From: Kutzneria buriramensis
GTDB lineage: Bacteria > Actinomycetota > Actinomycetes > Mycobacteriales > Pseudonocardiaceae
Reading direction: 5' to 3'
DNA length: 64,000 bases
Assembly: GCF_003387475.1 (NCBI RefSeq)
Contig: NZ_QUNO01000031.1
Location: 19,416 to 83,415 of the forward strand
A program made the translations under genes and the position numbers. Shown one piece after another: positions 27,901-39,900 of this stretch (its first letter is position 1; the number at the start of each line of letters is the position of its first letter). The notes beneath the pieces were generated by a model that ran no database searches, was not told the origin of the DNA, and saw nothing but the letters and a program-made list of their open reading frames with translations.

Positions 27901-29992
27901 CGGACAGTGCGTCGGTCAGCGGCTCGCCGGCCGTCAGCACGGTGATGCCCGCCAGGCAGTCCGAACGACTGTCCACAAGTGACTTCCAGAGCGTCGGCGT
28001 CGCCTGCATGATCGTGGCGCGTGCGGCGATGGCCAGGTCCGCGAGTTGGTCTGGGTCACGGACCTCGCTGTGTGTCGCCAGCACCAGCCGGCCGCCGGTC
28101 AGCATCGGGACGAACAGCTCAGTGTTGCAGATGTCGAAGCCGAAGGTGCTGACGCTGAGCAGCACATCACCGCTGTGCGCCGCCAGCCGTCCGCACATGT
28201 CCATCAGCACGTTGACCAGGCTGGACCAGGTGACGACTACACCCTTGGGCACACCGGTCGAGCCGGAGGTGTAGAGCACGTAGGCCGCGCCGTCAGGATC
28301 GGCTTGAACGCCGAGGCTGCTGGCGTCATAGCCGTCCGCGCCGGCGGTATCTGTCAGCACGACAACAGGTTGCGCGTCGTCGAGAATGAACTTGACGCGG
28401 TCGGCCGGATATCCCGGATCGATCGGCAGGCACACCGCCCCCGCCTTGCACACCGCCAACGCCGCTACGACCATGTCGATCGAGCGGGGAATCACCACCG
28501 CCACCGGACGTTCCGGGCCGGCGCCACGGTCGACGAGCATTCGGGCGAGTCGGTTCGCCCTGGTGTGCAACTCGCGGTGGGTCAGCTGCTGGCCGTCGCA
28601 CACCACGGCGGCCGCGTCGCTCTCGCAGTGGCGTTCCAGCAGCTCGACAAAGCCCTGCCAAGGCAGCGCACGCTCGGTCTCATTCCACTGGCCGACGATC
28701 TTGTCGTGCTCCGCCAGGTCCAGGAAGCTCAGCCAGGCAAGGGGAAGGTCGGCGTTCTCGGGCACTCGGCGCAGCAGCATGGCCAGCCTGGAGGCCAGCG
28801 CCTCGGTCTGCGCGCGGGTCGCTCGGGCCGGCGAGTATTCGACGCGCAGGCTGAGTCCGGTGCCGGGCTCGACGAAGACCGTCAGCGGGTAGTGCGTGCC
28901 GCTGAACATATCGACGCCGCGGAGCCGCAGGCCGGAGGCAACCTCTTCGCGCCGTTGGCCGCTCAGCGACTTGTTCTGGAACACGAACATGGTGTCGAAC
29001 AGCTCGCCGACGCCGACGGCCCGTTGTACCGCAGCTAGACCGATGTGGTTGTGCGGCTGCAATGACAACTGCCGATCCTGGATTCCGGTCAGCAGTTCGG
29101 TGACGGTCGCGGATGGGTCGAGCTGGACCCGGGCCGGCACGGTGTCCAGGAACAGGCCGATCATGGCCTCCACGCCGGACAGCTCCGGCGGCCGACTCGA
29201 GTTGACCGTGCCGTAGACGACGTCGGTCTTGCCGGTCAGCATGCCGAGCAGGACGGCGTAGCAGCCTTGAGCCACCGTGCTCAACGTCAGGCCACGCGAC
29301 CGCGCCCACCGCGTGAGCCGGTCGGTGTCCACCGCCGACAGCTCCACCGTCACCCGCTCCGGCATCATGGCGGGGCCGTCGGCGTACAGCCGTGTCGGCT
29401 CGGCGAAGTCGGCGAATACCCGCCGCCAAGCAGTCACTGCGGCGTCGCGGTCGCGGCCCGCGAGCCACGCCAGGTAGTCGCGGTACGGGGTGACAGGTGG
29501 CAGTACGGCGGCCGCGCCGTGCTGGTAGTACGCAAGCAACTCGTCGACCAGCAAGGGCATCGACCACCCGTCGATCAACAGGTGGTGGATGGTGAAGACG
29601 AAGCTGTGCGCGGCGGGACCGGTGTGGACGAGGGCGACGCGGAGCAGCGGCGGCCGGCCGAGGTCGAACCGTCGAGAACGTTCGGCGAGCGCGACGGCGG
29701 GCACCTCGCCGGCTGGCGCGTTGATCTCACGCCAGGGTACGGCGACGGCGTCGGGAATCAACGCGGCGACCCGGCCGGACCGGCCGTAGCGGAACGCGGC
29801 TCGCAGGTTGTCATGTCGGGCCAGCAGCAGCTGGACCGCTTCGCGCAGCGCCGAGGAGTCCAGCTCGCCATCGAGCTCGGCGACCAGTTGCTCGCAGTAG
29901 ACGTCCACGCCGTGCTGGTCGAAACCGGAGTGGAACAGCATGCCTTCCTGGAGCGGCGTGACCGCCAGGACGTCGGACAGACTCGTGCGCAC
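21959..29992 (-). CDS. Non-ribosomal peptide synthetase NRPS-2, C-A-PCP-C-A-PCP-E-TE
   Basis: A 2677-residue terminating synthetase from a GTG at 29992 (AAAGGA about 7 nt upstream). Approximate domains: C 5-420 (IHHLLIDG), A 450-910 ([11 protein letters not shown]), PCP 920-990 (LGGHSLTA), C 1000-1430 (LHHIAGDEG, final motif Gly replaced by Glu), A 1450-1930, PCP around 1950-2020 (LGGDSILS), E around 2040-2420 ([17 protein letters not shown]) and TE 2440-2677 (LGWSFGG). By my reading of the Stachelhaus positions the first A code is DITQLAAIY (partly glycine-like, uncertain) and the second is DIWEITADD, nearly identical to module 1 of NRPS-1. The E domain predicts a D-configured last residue; the TE releases or cyclises the product. 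Confidence 0.95.
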   Translation of the reverse strand: MRTSLSDVLAVTPLQEGMLFHSGFDQHGVDVYCEQLVAELDGELDSSALREAVQLLLARHDNLRAAFRYGRSGRVAALIPDAVAVPWREINAPAGEVPAVALAERSRRFDLGRPPLLRVALVHTGPAAHSFVFTIHHLLIDGWSMPLLVDELLAYYQHGAAAVLPPVTPYRDYLAWLAGRDRDAAVTAWRRVFADFAEPTRLYADGPAMMPERVTVELSAVDTDRLTRWARSRGLTLSTVAQGCYAVLLGMLTGKTDVVYGTVNSSRPPELSGVEAMIGLFLDTVPARVQLDPSATVTELLTGIQDRQLSLQPHNHIGLAAVQRAVGVGELFDTMFVFQNKSLSGQRREEVASGLRLRGVDMFSGTHYPLTVFVEPGTGLSLRVEYSPARATRAQTEALASRLAMLLRRVPENADLPLAWLSFLDLAEHDKIVGQWNETERALPWQGFVELLERHCESDAAAVVCDGQQLTHRELHTRANRLARMLVDRGAGPERPVAVVIPRSIDMVVAALAVCKAGAVCLPIDPGYPADRVKFILDDAQPVVVLTDTAGADGYDASSLGVQADPDGAAYVLYTSGSTGVPKGVVVTWSSLVNVLMDMCGRLAAHSGDVLLSVSTFGFDICNTELFVPMLTGGRLVLATHSEVRDPDQLADLAIAARATIMQATPTLWKSLVDSRSDCLAGITVLTAGEPLTDALSEALRTAAKAVINAYGPSETTIYSTSNEQGTPSIGRPLANTSVYVLDGALRPVPAGVLGELYIGGAGLARGYLDRAELTAQRFVADPFGPPGSRMYRSGDLARWTDGGTLEYAGRIDFQVKLRGHRIELGEVEAALASQPGVTHAAVLLREDKPGDKRLVGYVAGAVEATLLRKAVAEFLPTYMVPGVVVVLDALPTNGNGKLDRGRLPAPESTVKPVDRPATDPRAQLLAGLFAEVLDVPSVGVDDDFFALGGHSLTAVRLVKRVRSALGVELSVRTLFEAPTVAGLARRLDGTAPARPPLRAVERPDPIPLSYAQQRLWFLNRLEPDSPAYNMPLTFRFTGGLDVAVLRSAIGDLSLRHESLRTVFPDVDGLPYQHILGQPVTMDVIETHDPDRAAWDSARRGFALVRDVPLRAELFVGDEASVLLLVLHHIAGDEGSLRPLSNDLTDAYTARLAGQPPNWTDLPVQYADYALWQRDLPVDDTYWREALRDLPEEITLPTDRPRPAVASQRGGVVTVDWDAAAHRGIVELARTSSTTVFMLLQAAVAALLSRLGAGQDIPLGTAVTGRLDEATDDLIGVFVNTLVLRTDVSGTPTFRELLERVRVADLAAYAHQDLPFERLIDAVGPERSRSREPLFQVLIGVHDDSWTPPPLPGVECTIEPMSTGTAKFDLSFEFVEHGKSGMRLQLEYAADLFDASTAERIGGWLRRLLAEVVRDPDQPVAAIDVFSASPLVGPAGAEHPGVLASIVRHSGDEPAVDSVSYRELLARAGSVATRLSPGRLIGILAEPGPDVIAGVLGVWGAGSAYVPLDTRAPLGRLKTLVADAGVELLLVSPGLADLGSQLAEVMVLDGSTVDDWTPVVPDPLDLAYVIFTSGSTGRPKGAMVHHGGLVNHLLAKVDNLALDPDSRVVQNAPLTFDISVWQMFGALMVGGRVITVPRETAADPGELFGVTLDRAITVLEVVPSLLRATLDAWDSLAQVPQLPTLHCLIVTGELLAPDLCARWFARFPRIPLVNAYGPTECSDDVTHAVLLEAPAGRTPIGDPILNTRLYVLDERLALVGVGVTGELYVGGHGVGLGYLGDTDKTSRAFVADPFGPPGARMYRTGDRVRQRADGQLEFIERLDHQVKVRGHRIELGEVEVALRTLPGVRAAAAAVRGSTLVGYLVGGPEPATAHALAAEVLPDHLVPTALVTLDQLPLTANGKLDRKVLPTPDLVSRSSRPAHTRVEKLLAEVFESVLGVPEVGADDSFFDLGGDSILSIQLVSLARRAGLRITPADVFTHRTVAGLATAAGRGAAVVAPDDGVGRVELTPVMHDLRELGGPVDGFSQSVLLDVPAGLRLDALTSAAQKVIDHHDMLRMRLNDDWTIDVLPVGSVDAANVVSTVDFAADGLPDLVRETARATRELLQPPDGVVVQIVWFDGGPRERGRLLITVHHLAVDGVSWRVLLPDLLAAYQGETLEPTLTSARRWSEVLRDAAADRGSELPLWTAMHAGRLLEADLSPTRDKTATMGTLRTALPAAPLNGLDIERTLLTGLALALTDWRGEGPVAVELEGHGREALMSDVDLTRTVGWFTSAYPVSLDVTGRSPAEALDEVTRRLDAVPDNGIGYGLLRHLNPETAPALAALSAPQIGFNYLGRLKPVAGDWSPAAENEFIGAGADDEMPLRHVLAVDTLIQDDTLVANWTWANELLATEDVETIGFLWAGRVAELCARPSIRSREAFAPVLPIRPGDDQPPLFCVHGGVGLAWPYLGLSAHLDTPIYGLQTGGILEPARPAKSVSAIAADHVERIRRIQPNGPYRLLGWSFGGYVAHEIAVRLQDQGQQVDLLAILDTYPAERAQPILPERELLVQLLAYLGYRADHFGDDQDVGSILAAVTAENPALAGFGADQLRNLIAVIGNHGKLGTRFVPRRFAGDVTFFRAGRDAPPADEAVRRWSPHVAGEFTCHDIDSEHELMLLPAPLATIGPLLAAELGRRP

Positions 29993-30011
29993 GCGTTCGT
30001 CCTTTCTGGGA

Positions 30012-31106
30012 TCAGCTTCGCTTGGCCAGCAGCACCCGGTGCATCGGTGTGTCCACCAGTGCGATCCGATGCAGCCCAGCGCTTTCCAACCAGGCGTCAT
30101 AGTCGTCGACGGTGTACGCGCCGCCGCCGCCGGTGGCCAGCATCGAGGTGGCGAACAGCCGGAAGAAGCGGTTGTGTGTCGAGCGCGGGCCCTGCCGGTC
30201 ATCGATGATCTGGTCGACGATCGCGACGATCCCGTTGTCGCCCAACGCCGAGGCGACCCGCTTGGCCAGCAGCCCTGCACTGTCGCCGCTCTGTAGGTGG
30301 AAGATGTTCACCAACAGCACCAGGTCGAAGTCGCGGCCGAGATCGTCGCTGGTGAAGTCGCCGTCGAAGGTGGCGAACCGGTCGGCGACGCCCAGCCGGA
30401 GGCTCTGCTCCACGGCGATCTTGAGTATGAGCTCCACGTCGATGCCGACGGCGGACAGTCCGGGGAACTCCTGAAGCAGCAGATGGCTGTAGAGGCCGGA
30501 GCCGCAGCCGATGTCCAGCATCCGGGCGGACTCCGTGGTCGGCCAGCCCAGCTCGCGCAGCGCGCGGCCCAGTTCGCGCACGATCGGCGGCGCCCAGAAG
30601 TTGATGCCGGTGACCAGCGATTCGTATTCGTACTCGGAGATCCGGTTGCCCTGCTCGGATCCGCTGGCGTCGTAGCGGCCGGACCGAACGGCGTCGGCCA
30701 GCCCGCGCCAGGCGTCCCAGGCCAGCTTGCGGTCGTAGCCGATCTTGCCGGTCAGGCTGAAAAGCCCGGTCGGCGACAGCACCTCGGCCATCGCCGGAGC
30801 CAGGGTGTAGCCGACGACGCCGTCGTCGGCGACCTCGCGAGCGACGATTTCATACGCGTACAGGGCCTCGAGCAGCACGCCGGTCGCCTTCGTGTCGGTG
30901 CCCAGCTGCTCGGCGAGCTCGTCGGCCCGCGCCGGGGCAGTGCCGAGCGCGTCGAAGACGCCCAGGTCGTGGGCAGCCTCGATGACGCCCGGGGCCCACA
31001 GCGCGATGAGGTGCTCGTACACCCGGTGCGCAGCCATCACGACGTCCGAGTTGGCGCCGTCCGCTGGCAGCAGACCGGTATCGACCAGCGGCAGGATGTT
31101 GGTCAT
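30012..31106 (-). CDS. SAM-dependent O-methyltransferase
   Basis: A 364-residue class I methyltransferase of the small-molecule O-methyltransferase type: an N-terminal helical dimerisation region with [20 protein letters not shown] (about 55-75), then the SAM-binding [15 protein letters not shown] near residue 190 and the NIFHLQSGD region. The ATG at 31106 has AGGAG 6 nt upstream, 16 bp after CLF-1. Located between PKS and NRPS genes, it should methylate a hydroxyl of the acyl chain or of an aromatic residue. An N-methyltransferase role cannot be excluded. Confidence 0.85.
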   Translation of the reverse strand: MTNILPLVDTGLLPADGANSDVVMAAHRVYEHLIALWAPGVIEAAHDLGVFDALGTAPARADELAEQLGTDTKATGVLLEALYAYEIVAREVADDGVVGYTLAPAMAEVLSPTGLFSLTGKIGYDRKLAWDAWRGLADAVRSGRYDASGSEQGNRISEYEYESLVTGINFWAPPIVRELGRALRELGWPTTESARMLDIGCGSGLYSHLLLQEFPGLSAVGIDVELILKIAVEQSLRLGVADRFATFDGDFTSDDLGRDFDLVLLVNIFHLQSGDSAGLLAKRVASALGDNGIVAIVDQIIDDRQGPRSTHNRFFRLFATSMLATGGGGAYTVDDYDAWLESAGLHRIALVDTPMHRVLLAKRS

Positions 31107-31122
31107 GGTGTGCTCCTGGTGA

Positions 31123-32190
31123 CTACGTCGGTTTGTGCCGATTGCCCAGCCGCAGAACTGCGACTGCGAGCAGACCGTCGGGATCGACGGCCGTGATGAC
31201 GGCGATGGCGGGTTCATCGGTTGCCGAGGCGAGCACTCCGGCGACGGCGAAGCCGGCGCTACTCGCCCCGGTGTCACCCACCAGCGCTGTCATGTCCGGC
31301 GCCCTGGTGAGCACGTCGTGATCAAAGACGTCGTCGAGCGCGCGGTGTGTGGCGTCTGGCGCGAATCCGCTGCGCGCCACGGCCCAGACCCGCGCCGGAT
31401 CGATGCCGGCAGCAGCTAGTGCGTCAAGGACCGCCGTGCGCAGAATGCCGTCGACGTCGTTGTTGTTGTGCACGCGTGAAGTCATGGCGAGGATCTCGGC
31501 GACCGGCCGACGGCCCTGCGGGACGGCGTCCGCCCGTTCGACCAGGAACAGCACGCCGCCTTCACCCAACGGGGCGCGGCGGTCGCACACCTCGCCCCAC
31601 CGCCGGTGCTCCAGCCAGCATCGTTGGTCGGAGAATTCCTCGACCGCGCCGGCCACCACACTGGTCGCGCGGTTGTCGTCCAGTAGACGTTTCGCGTAGG
31701 CGAGGGCGGCCAGCCCGGCGGCCCGGCCGTTGGCGATCGTGGCGTTGGGCCCGCGGAGGCCGTACCAGATGGCGCACTGGCTGGCCGCGCGGTTCATCAC
31801 CCCGTTGGGGATGACAGCCGGATCGACGAGCGTCGGCCGGCTGGCCAGCAACGAGGTCCTGGTGAACTCCATCATGCTCTGCAGGCTGCCGGTGGTGGTG
31901 CCGAGCACGATCGCCGTCTCCTCGTCGACGCCTGGGCCTTCGGCCAGTTCGCGCATCGCGACCAGTGCGATGGCGGTCGCGCGGTCGATCGCCCTGGTGC
32001 CCTTCCTGCCCAGGGCCGAGGTCGGACTGAAGGCCGGCAGCAGGTTGGCCAGCCGGTCCGGCACAGCCCACCGGTCGGCGTCCACATCGGCCGCTGTCGG
32101 CCGGCCGGTCCGCACGCCGTCGACCAGGGCCGCGCTGCCGATCCCGTACGGGGACACCGCGGACCAGGTGGTGATCACAGCGGCCGTCAT
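31123..32190 (-). CDS. Chain-length factor (KS-beta) 1
   Basis: A 355-residue CLF; the cysteine site is replaced in LRGPNATIANGRAAGLAALA. VLGTTTGSLQSMMEFTRTS and VGDTGASSAGFAVAG are shared with CLF-2. Its ATG overlaps the KS-1 stop (ATGA). The reading frame extends far upstream inside KS-1, but that part is a shadow. It pairs with KS-1. Remnants of a related CLF are fused in the pseudogene at 6317-7429. Confidence 0.88.
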   Translation of the reverse strand: MTAAVITTWSAVSPYGIGSAALVDGVRTGRPTAADVDADRWAVPDRLANLLPAFSPTSALGRKGTRAIDRATAIALVAMRELAEGPGVDEETAIVLGTTTGSLQSMMEFTRTSLLASRPTLVDPAVIPNGVMNRAASQCAIWYGLRGPNATIANGRAAGLAALAYAKRLLDDNRATSVVAGAVEEFSDQRCWLEHRRWGEVCDRRAPLGEGGVLFLVERADAVPQGRRPVAEILAMTSRVHNNNDVDGILRTAVLDALAAAGIDPARVWAVARSGFAPDATHRALDDVFDHDVLTRAPDMTALVGDTGASSAGFAVAGVLASATDEPAIAVITAVDPDGLLAVAVLRLGNRHKPT

Positions 32191-33434
32191 CGTGTCGCCC
32201 CGTATCTGCCGAGCAGCACGATCGCGTTGTTGCCACCTAAGGCCAGGCCGTTGTTCTGGACCACGTTGAGCTCTGTGGCGACCGACTTGTTGGGCACACA
32301 GTCGATGGGGCACTCGGGGTCGGTGCGCACGTGGTTGATGGTCGGCGGGATGAAACCGTGCTTGATCGCCAGCGCACAGGCGGCGACGCCGAGCGCGCTG
32401 GCCGCGCCCATTGTGTGTCCCAGCATGGACTTCAGCGACACCGTGCGCGGCGGCCGGTCGCCGTAGACCTCGCTGATCGCCCCGATCTCGGTGATGTCGT
32501 TGGCTTTGGTCCCGGTGCCGTGCGCGGAGATCAAGTCCACATCGGACGGTTTGACGCCCGAGCTGTTCAGCGCCTTGCGTATGCAGCGGGCGATGCTTGC
32601 CTGGTTGGGGGCGACCGGGTGGTGCGCGTCGCAGTTCAGCGCGCTGCCGAGCACCTCGGCGTAGATCTCGGCGCCTCGGCGAAGCGCCGAGTCGAGGCTC
32701 TCCAACAGCAGCACACCGGCGCCCTCCCCGGTCAGGATGCCCTTGCGGTCGGCGTCGAAAGGCTGGCAGTGCTCGGGTGCGATCGTGCCCAGCCGGTAGA
32801 ATGCGGTGAACGTCTTGCGGCACATCGCGTCGGTGCCTCCGCAGAGGGCGAACTCGGATTCGCCCGAGCGGACGGCGTCGAAGCCGTGGGACACGGCGTA
32901 ATTGCCGGCCGAACACGCCGTCCCGAAGGTCGTTGCCTCCACGTTGGACAATCCGAGCTCCTGTGCGGTGGCCGTGGCCAGCCGCACCGGTGACACCCGC
33001 TCGACGACCAGCCGGTCGGTCGCGCCGAAGCCGTCGCTGATCTCGGTTTCCACCAGGCTGTCCAGATCGGCGGACTCGCCGTCGGTGGTGCCGATCGAGA
33101 CCATGCCGCGCACGGCCCGCAGCTGCTCGGCGGTCAGACCGGCGTCGGCGACGGCCATGCTGGACGCCGCGGTGGCGAACTGGGTGGCCCGGCCGAGCCG
33201 GTCCGGGTCGAGCGTCCTGAGCCAGCGCCGCGGCTCGAAGTCGGGAACCTCGCACCCGTTGCCGCTGGCGAAGCCGGTGGTGTCGAAGCGGCTGATCGGG
33301 CGCACGCCGCTGCGACCGGCACGCAGGCCTGAGGTGAACTCCGCCGCTCCGGTGCCGATGCTGGAGACGGCCCCGATGCCCGTGACAACCACCCGACGGC
33401 CGGTTGCGTGGTGTGTGGTTCCCATCCCCGTCAC
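32187..33434 (-). CDS. Ketosynthase (KS-alpha) 1, FabF-like
   Basis: A 415-residue condensing enzyme from a GTG at 33434 that overlaps the ACP stop (an ATG at 33425 is the alternative). The catalytic triad is in TFGTACSAGNYAV (Cys near 174), ISAHGTGTK (His near 305) and [10 protein letters not shown] (His near 340). It is about as similar to KS-2 as expected for paralogous pairs within one highly reducing type II PKS. Adjacent to the only intact ACP, it is probably the main elongation pair with CLF-1. Confidence 0.92.
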   Translation of the reverse strand: MTGMGTTHHATGRRVVVTGIGAVSSIGTGAAEFTSGLRAGRSGVRPISRFDTTGFASGNGCEVPDFEPRRWLRTLDPDRLGRATQFATAASSMAVADAGLTAEQLRAVRGMVSIGTTDGESADLDSLVETEISDGFGATDRLVVERVSPVRLATATAQELGLSNVEATTFGTACSAGNYAVSHGFDAVRSGESEFALCGGTDAMCRKTFTAFYRLGTIAPEHCQPFDADRKGILTGEGAGVLLLESLDSALRRGAEIYAEVLGSALNCDAHHPVAPNQASIARCIRKALNSSGVKPSDVDLISAHGTGTKANDITEIGAISEVYGDRPPRTVSLKSMLGHTMGAASALGVAACALAIKHGFIPPTINHVRTDPECPIDCVPNKSVATELNVVQNNGLALGGNNAIVLLGRYGATR

Positions 33435-33682
33435 CAGCCGGCGACCTCGGCCAGCACCGTCTGCACGCCGGCGAGGGTGGTCATCCGGGCCAGCTGTTCG
33501 GGCTCGATCTCCACGTCGAACTCACGCTCGAGGGCGGCGAGCAGCTCGATCGCGCCCATCGAGTCGACGCCGTGGTCATGCACGAACGAGCTGTCCAGCA
33601 TGACCTCGTCCGGCTCGAGTTCCAGGATGTAGCAGACGATGCTCTTGATCTTGTCGGCGTTCTCGGCCAATGCGGTGCTCAC
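33431..33682 (-). CDS. Acyl carrier protein
   Basis: An 83-residue carrier protein with the phosphopantetheine serine in HDHGVDSMGAIELL. Acidic helix II and the typical length support a type II PKS ACP. Its stop overlaps the KS-1 start. It is the only intact free-standing carrier in the window and would carry the growing polyene and pass it to the first C domain of NRPS-1. A frameshifted paralogue lies at 2590-2842. Confidence 0.93.
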   Translation of the reverse strand: MSTALAENADKIKSIVCYILELEPDEVMLDSSFVHDHGVDSMGAIELLAALEREFDVEIEPEQLARMTTLAGVQTVLAEVAGW

Positions 33683-33716
33683 GGTGGCTCCTCAGGGTCG
33701 GGGCGGGCAGGGGTGG

Positions 33717-33929
33717 TCAGCGGGCGGCCATGCGGGCGACGAGGCTGGCCGGTCGCAGATCGGTCCAGTGCTGCTGCACGTAGTCCAGGGCCTCTGTGCG
33801 GGTGCTCGCCTCCTTGACCACGTCCCAGCCGGCCGGCACCTCGGCGAACGACGGCCACAGGCTGTGCTGGTTCTCGTGGTTGCGCAGCACCAGGAAGGTG
33901 CCGTTCTCGTCGTCGAACGGATTGGTCAT
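33717..33929 (-). CDS. MbtH-like protein
   Basis: A 70-residue MbtH-family chaperone that binds and activates NRPS adenylation domains. It has the family signature ([32 protein letters not shown] and the C-terminal WTDLRPASL). The ATG at 33929 overlaps the NRPS-1 stop. As the only MbtH protein in the operon it probably serves the A domains of both synthetases. Confidence 0.97.
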   Translation of the reverse strand: MTNPFDDENGTFLVLRNHENQHSLWPSFAEVPAGWDVVKEASTRTEALDYVQQHWTDLRPASLVARMAAR

Positions 33930-36900
33930 AGCCAGGGCTCCCCTTCTGCGTCCATGTCGAATTCGGTGTCGAAATCTGTGGCGATCTCGGCCAGCTGTCG
34001 CTGTGACAGGGCCGGCTCGGGCCTGCCCACCGGCTTCGGTCGGCAGGCCCGCACGACCAACGCCAGCGCCTCGGGGGTCTGGTGGGTGAACAGCTCCCTC
34101 GGGGTGACCGCCAGGCCGATCCGTTGCGCCCTGGCCGCCACCTGGACGGCCAGCAAGCTGTCGCCGCCGAGGTCGAAGAAGCCGTCGTCGGCGCCGACGG
34201 TCCCAACGCCGAGCACCTCGGCGAACACCGCGCACAGCTCCTTCTCCCGTGCTGTGGAAGGCCTTCGTCCCGTCGTGTGTGCGAAGTCGGGTGCCGGGAG
34301 CGCTCGGACGTCGACCTTTCCATTGGCAGTCAACGGAATCTCGGCGACCACGACCACCGCGGCCGGCACCATGTGTGCCGGCAGCGAACGCGCGACGAAC
34401 GCGCGCAGCGTCCGGCTGTCCATGTCGGCCGTCGTGACGACGTAGCCGACCAACGTGGTCCGCCCAGGCGGGTCCTCACGGGCGACAACGGCAGCCTGCG
34501 CCACGCCGGGATGGCAGCGCAGCGCCGAGGCGACTTCACCGAGCTCCACCCGGAAGCCGCGGATCTTGACCTGGTCGTCGGAGCGGCCGAGGTAGTCCAG
34601 CGTGCCGTCGGGCAGCCAGCGGGCGATGTCGCCGGTCCGGTACAACCGGTCGCCGGGGCGGCCGAGGGGATCGGCGACGAACCGGGCGGCGGTCAGCCCC
34701 GGGCGCCCGAGATAGCCGCGGGCGACTTGCTCGCCACCGACGTACAGCTCACCGCGCACGCCGGGCGGCACGGGACGCAGCTGCCCGTCGAGCACCCTGA
34801 CCGTGGTGGTGCTCATCGGCCGGCCGATCGACGGCTTCCCGGTGCCGGTCAGCGGTGCGCTGACCGTCGCGCAGACGGTCGTCTCGGTCGGGCCGTAGCA
34901 GTTGTGCACCGGGTGACGTGCCGACCAGCGTTCGGCCAGCTCCGGCGGGCAGGACTCGCCAGCGACCAGCAGGGTCAACTCGGACGGCAGTTCGACGTTC
35001 TCGGGGAACGCGGTGAGCACGGTCGGCGGCAGTACGGTGAGCGTGACCCGCTCGCGCCGGATCAAATCTGCCAGCGGGGCGCCGGGCGTCCGGTCGTCGG
35101 TGCCGGCGACCACCACGGTCGCACCGTCGAGGAGCGCCGCGAAGACCTCGAAGACCGACGCGTCGAAGCTGAACGACGCGAACTGGAGCAGCCGGGTGCC
35201 ACTGCCGATCCCCAACCGTGTCGCGAAGTCCGTCACGAGCGCGTTCACGCCGTGGTGCCGGACCACGACACCCTTCGGCGCGCCGGTCGAGCCGGACGTG
35301 TAGATCACATAGGCGGCGTTGTCCGCGCCAAGCGCGCAAGTCCGCTCGTCGTCGGCTATGTCACCGTATGGCTGGTACCCGACGGTGACGTCGTCGATGA
35401 GCAGCCGCGCCTCACAGTGCGGGAGCGAGGATGCGATCGCGGCGGTGGTCACGACCGCCGCCGGTCGCGCGTCGGCGACCATGTGCGCGATCCGCTCGCG
35501 CGGGTACTCCGGGTCGACCGGTAGGAACGCGGCGCCGGCCTTGAGCACCGCGAGCATGGCCACGATCATCTCGGCCGAGCGGGGGAGCGCCAGCGCCACC
35601 ACGGATTCCACGGCGACACCGGTCCGCAGCAGTTGGCGGGCCAATTGGTTCGCGCGGCTGTTGAGTTGTTCGTACGTCAAGGAGACGCCGTCGAACACCA
35701 CCGCCTTGTTGTGCGGCACCGTACGTGCGGTCGACTCGAACAACGCTGTCGTCGTGTTCGGCGGCACGACCGTCGCCGAGCCGGACCAATCCCGCAGGAT
35801 TCGACGCCGCTCGACTGGCGTCAGCACGTCTACCGATCCGATTCGCCGGGCCGGGTCGGACACCAATGTCGTCAGCACGGCCACTAGTCGCGCGGCCAAC
35901 TGCTCAGCCGTGCCGCGGTCGTACAGGTCGGTGCTGTACTCCAGCAGGGCCGCCAGCTCGTCGTCCTGCTCGCTGAACTCGAACGTGAGGTCGAACTTGG
36001 CCGTGCCGGTGGAGATCATCTGCGTGTCGCAGCTCAGGCCGTCGAGGTCGAACACTGCGGCCGGTGCGGTGTTCAGAGTCAACATCACCTGGAACAGCGG
36101 CTGGCGGGCCAACGAACGATCCGGAGCCAACAGGTCCACCAGCCGCTCGAACGGAACGTGCTGGTTGGCGTGTGCGGCGAGGTCCACGGCGCGGATGCGG
36201 GCCAGCAGTTCGGTCAAGGTCGGATTGCCTGACAGGTCGTTGCGCAGAACCAGGGTGTTGACGAAAAAGCCGACCAGACCTTCGAGCGCGGTGTCAGTCC
36301 GGCCGGCGACCGGCGTGCCAATCGGGATGTCATCACCGGCGCCGAGCGCCGACAGCAGCACTGCGGTGGCTGCCTGCAGCACCATGAACGGCGTGGTGGC
36401 GGTCCGTGCCGCCAGCGCGCCGATCTCCTTGCGCAGGCTCGCCGGCACGGTGAAGTGAATGGTGTCGCCGCGGTGGCTCGCCTCCGACGGGCGCGGCCGG
36501 TCGGTGGGCAGCTCCAGTTCGGCCGGCAGGTTGGCCAGCGCCTCCTGCCAGTAGGCGATTCCGTCGGCGTTCGGGTATTCCTGCTGCCACAGCGTGTAGT
36601 CGACGTACTGGACCGGCAGCGGAGTCCACTGTGGATCTTTGCCGGCCCGTCGGGCGCGGTAGGCGGTGGAGAGGTCGGCGGTGATCCGGTGGAACGACCA
36701 GCCGTCGGTGGCCACGTGGTGGCTCACCAGGACGAGCTTGTGTCGGCCCGGTCCGGTGACGAACAGCCGTGCCCGTACGGGAAGTTCGGTGGCCAGGTCG
36801 AAGCCGGCCGTCACGGTGGCGGCAACGGCGTCGTCGAGTTCCTCGGCGGTCACCCGATGTGTCGTCAGCACCGGGTGCACCGGCTCCAGCACCGTCTGGC

Positions 36901-39900
36901 TCGGTGCTCCGTCGACCTCGGTGAAGACGGTCCTGAGCGCCTCATGGCGGCCGATCACGTCGCTGAACGCCGAGGTGAGCGCCGGGATGTCGACCTCGCC
37001 GGTCAACTCGACGACAACCGGCACGTTGTAGACGGGCTGACGCTCGTCGATGCGGTTGAGCAGCCACAGCCGGCGTTGGCCGGCGGACAGCGGAATCCGT
37101 TCCGGCCGAGGCATCACGCGTAGCGGCGGCCGGTCGGCGTGCCCGGTGAGCAGCGGTGCCAGCGCGGCGGCGGTGGGCGCGTCGAACAGCGTTCGCAGCG
37201 GCAGTTCGACGTCGAATGTCGTACGGACGAGGGCGAGTAGTTGAGTACCCAGCAGGGAATGGCCGCCGAGATGGAAGAAATTCTCCTCGACGCCGACCGC
37301 CGGCAGGCCCAGCACGGTGGCGAACAGTTCGCACAGCAACTGCTCCTGCGGCGACCGCGCCTGCCGGGACGGCGTGGTGGCCAGCAGGGCGGCGGCGGGC
37401 AGCGCCCTGCGGTCGAGCTTGCCGTTGGGAGTCAGCGGGAGCCGGTCATGCACGGACCACAGCGCCGGCACCATGTACTCGGGCAACAGTTCGGCGAGGT
37501 CGTCGCGGACGTCCTGCGCATCGCGCGCCGACACCAGATGAGCGGCCAGGCGGTTCGCGCCGGCCGCGTCCGTCTCCACCACGACCGCCGCGTCCCGCAC
37601 TCCGGCCACACCGCGCAGCGCGGTCTGGACCTCGCCGAGTTCGATTCGGTAGCCACGGACCTTGACCTGGCTGTCCCGGCGATCGAGGAACACCAACTGG
37701 CCGTCCGGCCGGCAGAGCACGCTGTCCCCGGTGCGGTACATGCGGGCCCCGGGCGTGCCCGCGTACGGGTCGGCCACGAACACCTGGCTGGTGCGCTCGG
37801 GCTTGCCGAGGTAGCCCATGCCGACGCCGGTCCCGCCGACGTAGAGCTCGCCGGGCACCCCGGCCGGCACCGGAGCCAGATCGCCGCCGAGCACGTACAG
37901 CGACGTGTTCCGCACGGCACGGCCGATCGGGACGTGGCCATCGACCGGAGCGGTGATGAATCCGTGCGTCACGTCGTCGGAGCACTCGGTCGGCCCGTAC
38001 GCGTTGACCATCGGGATGTCCGGCATCCGGGAAAGCCACCGGACACACAGATCCGGTGGCAGCGCCTCGCCGGTCGCGACCAGCCAGCGCAGCGAGCACA
38101 GGTGGGACACCGGAGTTCCTGCGTCCCAGCTGTCCAGCGCGGCCCGTAACAGGGACGGGACCACTTCCAGCACCGTCGCGTCGGCCGCCAGTTCGAACAG
38201 GGCGACCGGGTCGGTGGCGGTCGCCGGCGACGCGACGCGCACCCGACCACCGACCAGCAACGCGGCAAACAGCTGCCAGACTGAGATGTCGAAGGTGACG
38301 GGGGCGTTCATCACCACCGTGTCCCCTGCGCCCAGCCCGAGGTCCTCGACCTTGGCGAGCAGGTGGTTGGCCATGCCCCGATGGGTGACCATCGCGCCCT
38401 TGGGAGTGCCGGTGGAGCCGGACGTGAAGATCACGTACGCCAGGTCGTCCGGATCGGGACCGCCGTCGGCCAGCGGCGGTGCGTCGACCTCGTCGAGGAC
38501 GACGACCTGAGTGCCGGCCGGGGCCAGCCGCGCGCCGAGGTCCCGCATGTCGGCGGTGGTGAGCAGGCACCGCGGCGCGGCGTCCGCGAGCTGCCTCGCG
38601 GACCGCGCGACCGCACCCCCGGCGGCGACGGGGAGGTAGGCCGCGCCGACCGCCCAGGTCCCCAGGATCGTTGTCACCAAGGGCGTTCCGGGCGTTGCGA
38701 GCACGGCCACGACATCGCCGGCACTCACGCCGGCCGCGTGCAGGCGGCCAGCGGCCAGCTCCAGCTCGGTGACCAATTCGCGGTAGGTCAGCCGGGTGTC
38801 GTCGTCGACGACTGCGATCGTGTCGGGCGTGCGCAGCGCCCACTGGCGGACCTGGGCGACCAGGTCGACCGGCTCGACGGGCGCCGCCGGCCCGCGCAAC
38901 TGGCGGAGTGCGGACTGCTGCTGCTCGGGCCCAACCGTGGCGATGTGCGCGATGGGCGCCGACGGGCTTGCGTTCGACATGCCATGTAGGCAGGTCAGCA
39001 GCCGGTCCAGGTGCAGGTCTATCTCGTAGGGCGAGTACAACTCGGGGTTGGCACCGAGGTGCAGCAGCACGCCTCCGGCAGCCGTGTCGGTCACCGTGAT
39101 CTGGAGGTCGTCCACCGGCCCGGTGTCCAGGTCGTGCGGCACCGGTACACAGCCGGCGAACTGGACCGCCGCCGCCGACGGCATGATGTTGACTGTCGGA
39201 CCGAACGGCCGGCCGTCACCGGCGGCCAAACCCATCTGCCGCCGAATCAGGTCGGCCGGGTAGCGTCGGTGCTTCAACGTGCTGCGGATGGCGGTCGACG
39301 CCGTACGCAGCAGGTCGCCGACGGTTGCCGCGGGCCGCACGGAAACCGGCACCGGCAGGAAGTTGGTGCACATGCCGGGAATCCGCTCGGTCCGGCCGGC
39401 GGTCCTGGTGTTGACGGTGAACGTGAGCAACACGTCGTCGCTGCCCGTCACCATCGACGTGTAGCGGGCGACGGCCGCGGTGATCAGTGCCGGCCAGGCG
39501 ATCCGGGACTGCCAAGCCAGGTCCCGCAGACGGGCCGCAGTCGTGGCGTCGATCTCCGCGGTCCGGTGCATGCCGGATCGCGGGGCCCGCCATGGGCCGC
39601 GGGCGATCGGCGTCAGGGTGGGCGTGAATTCGAAGCGTTGCCGCCAGAACTGCTCGTCTTCGCCGAACTCCGACGACGTCAGGTAGCGCTGCTCGGCACC
39701 GACCAGTTCGGCCAGGCCCGCGTCGTGCGCTTGGGGAATCTCGTAGCCGCCGACGAGTGCGTTGTAGATCTCGCTGACTCGAGCGAAGATCAGTCGCGAG
39801 CCTGCGCCGTCGACCATCGAATGGTGCGTGTGCAGCACGACGAACACGCGGCCGGCGGACAGCCGCAGCACGGTGAACGGGGGCGAGGGCCACCGCCTGT

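Noticed and set aside
30012..31277. Extended start for the methyltransferase at 31277
   Set aside because: The extra 57 codons lie inside CLF-1 and have no ribosome site; the ATG at 31106 has AGGAG.
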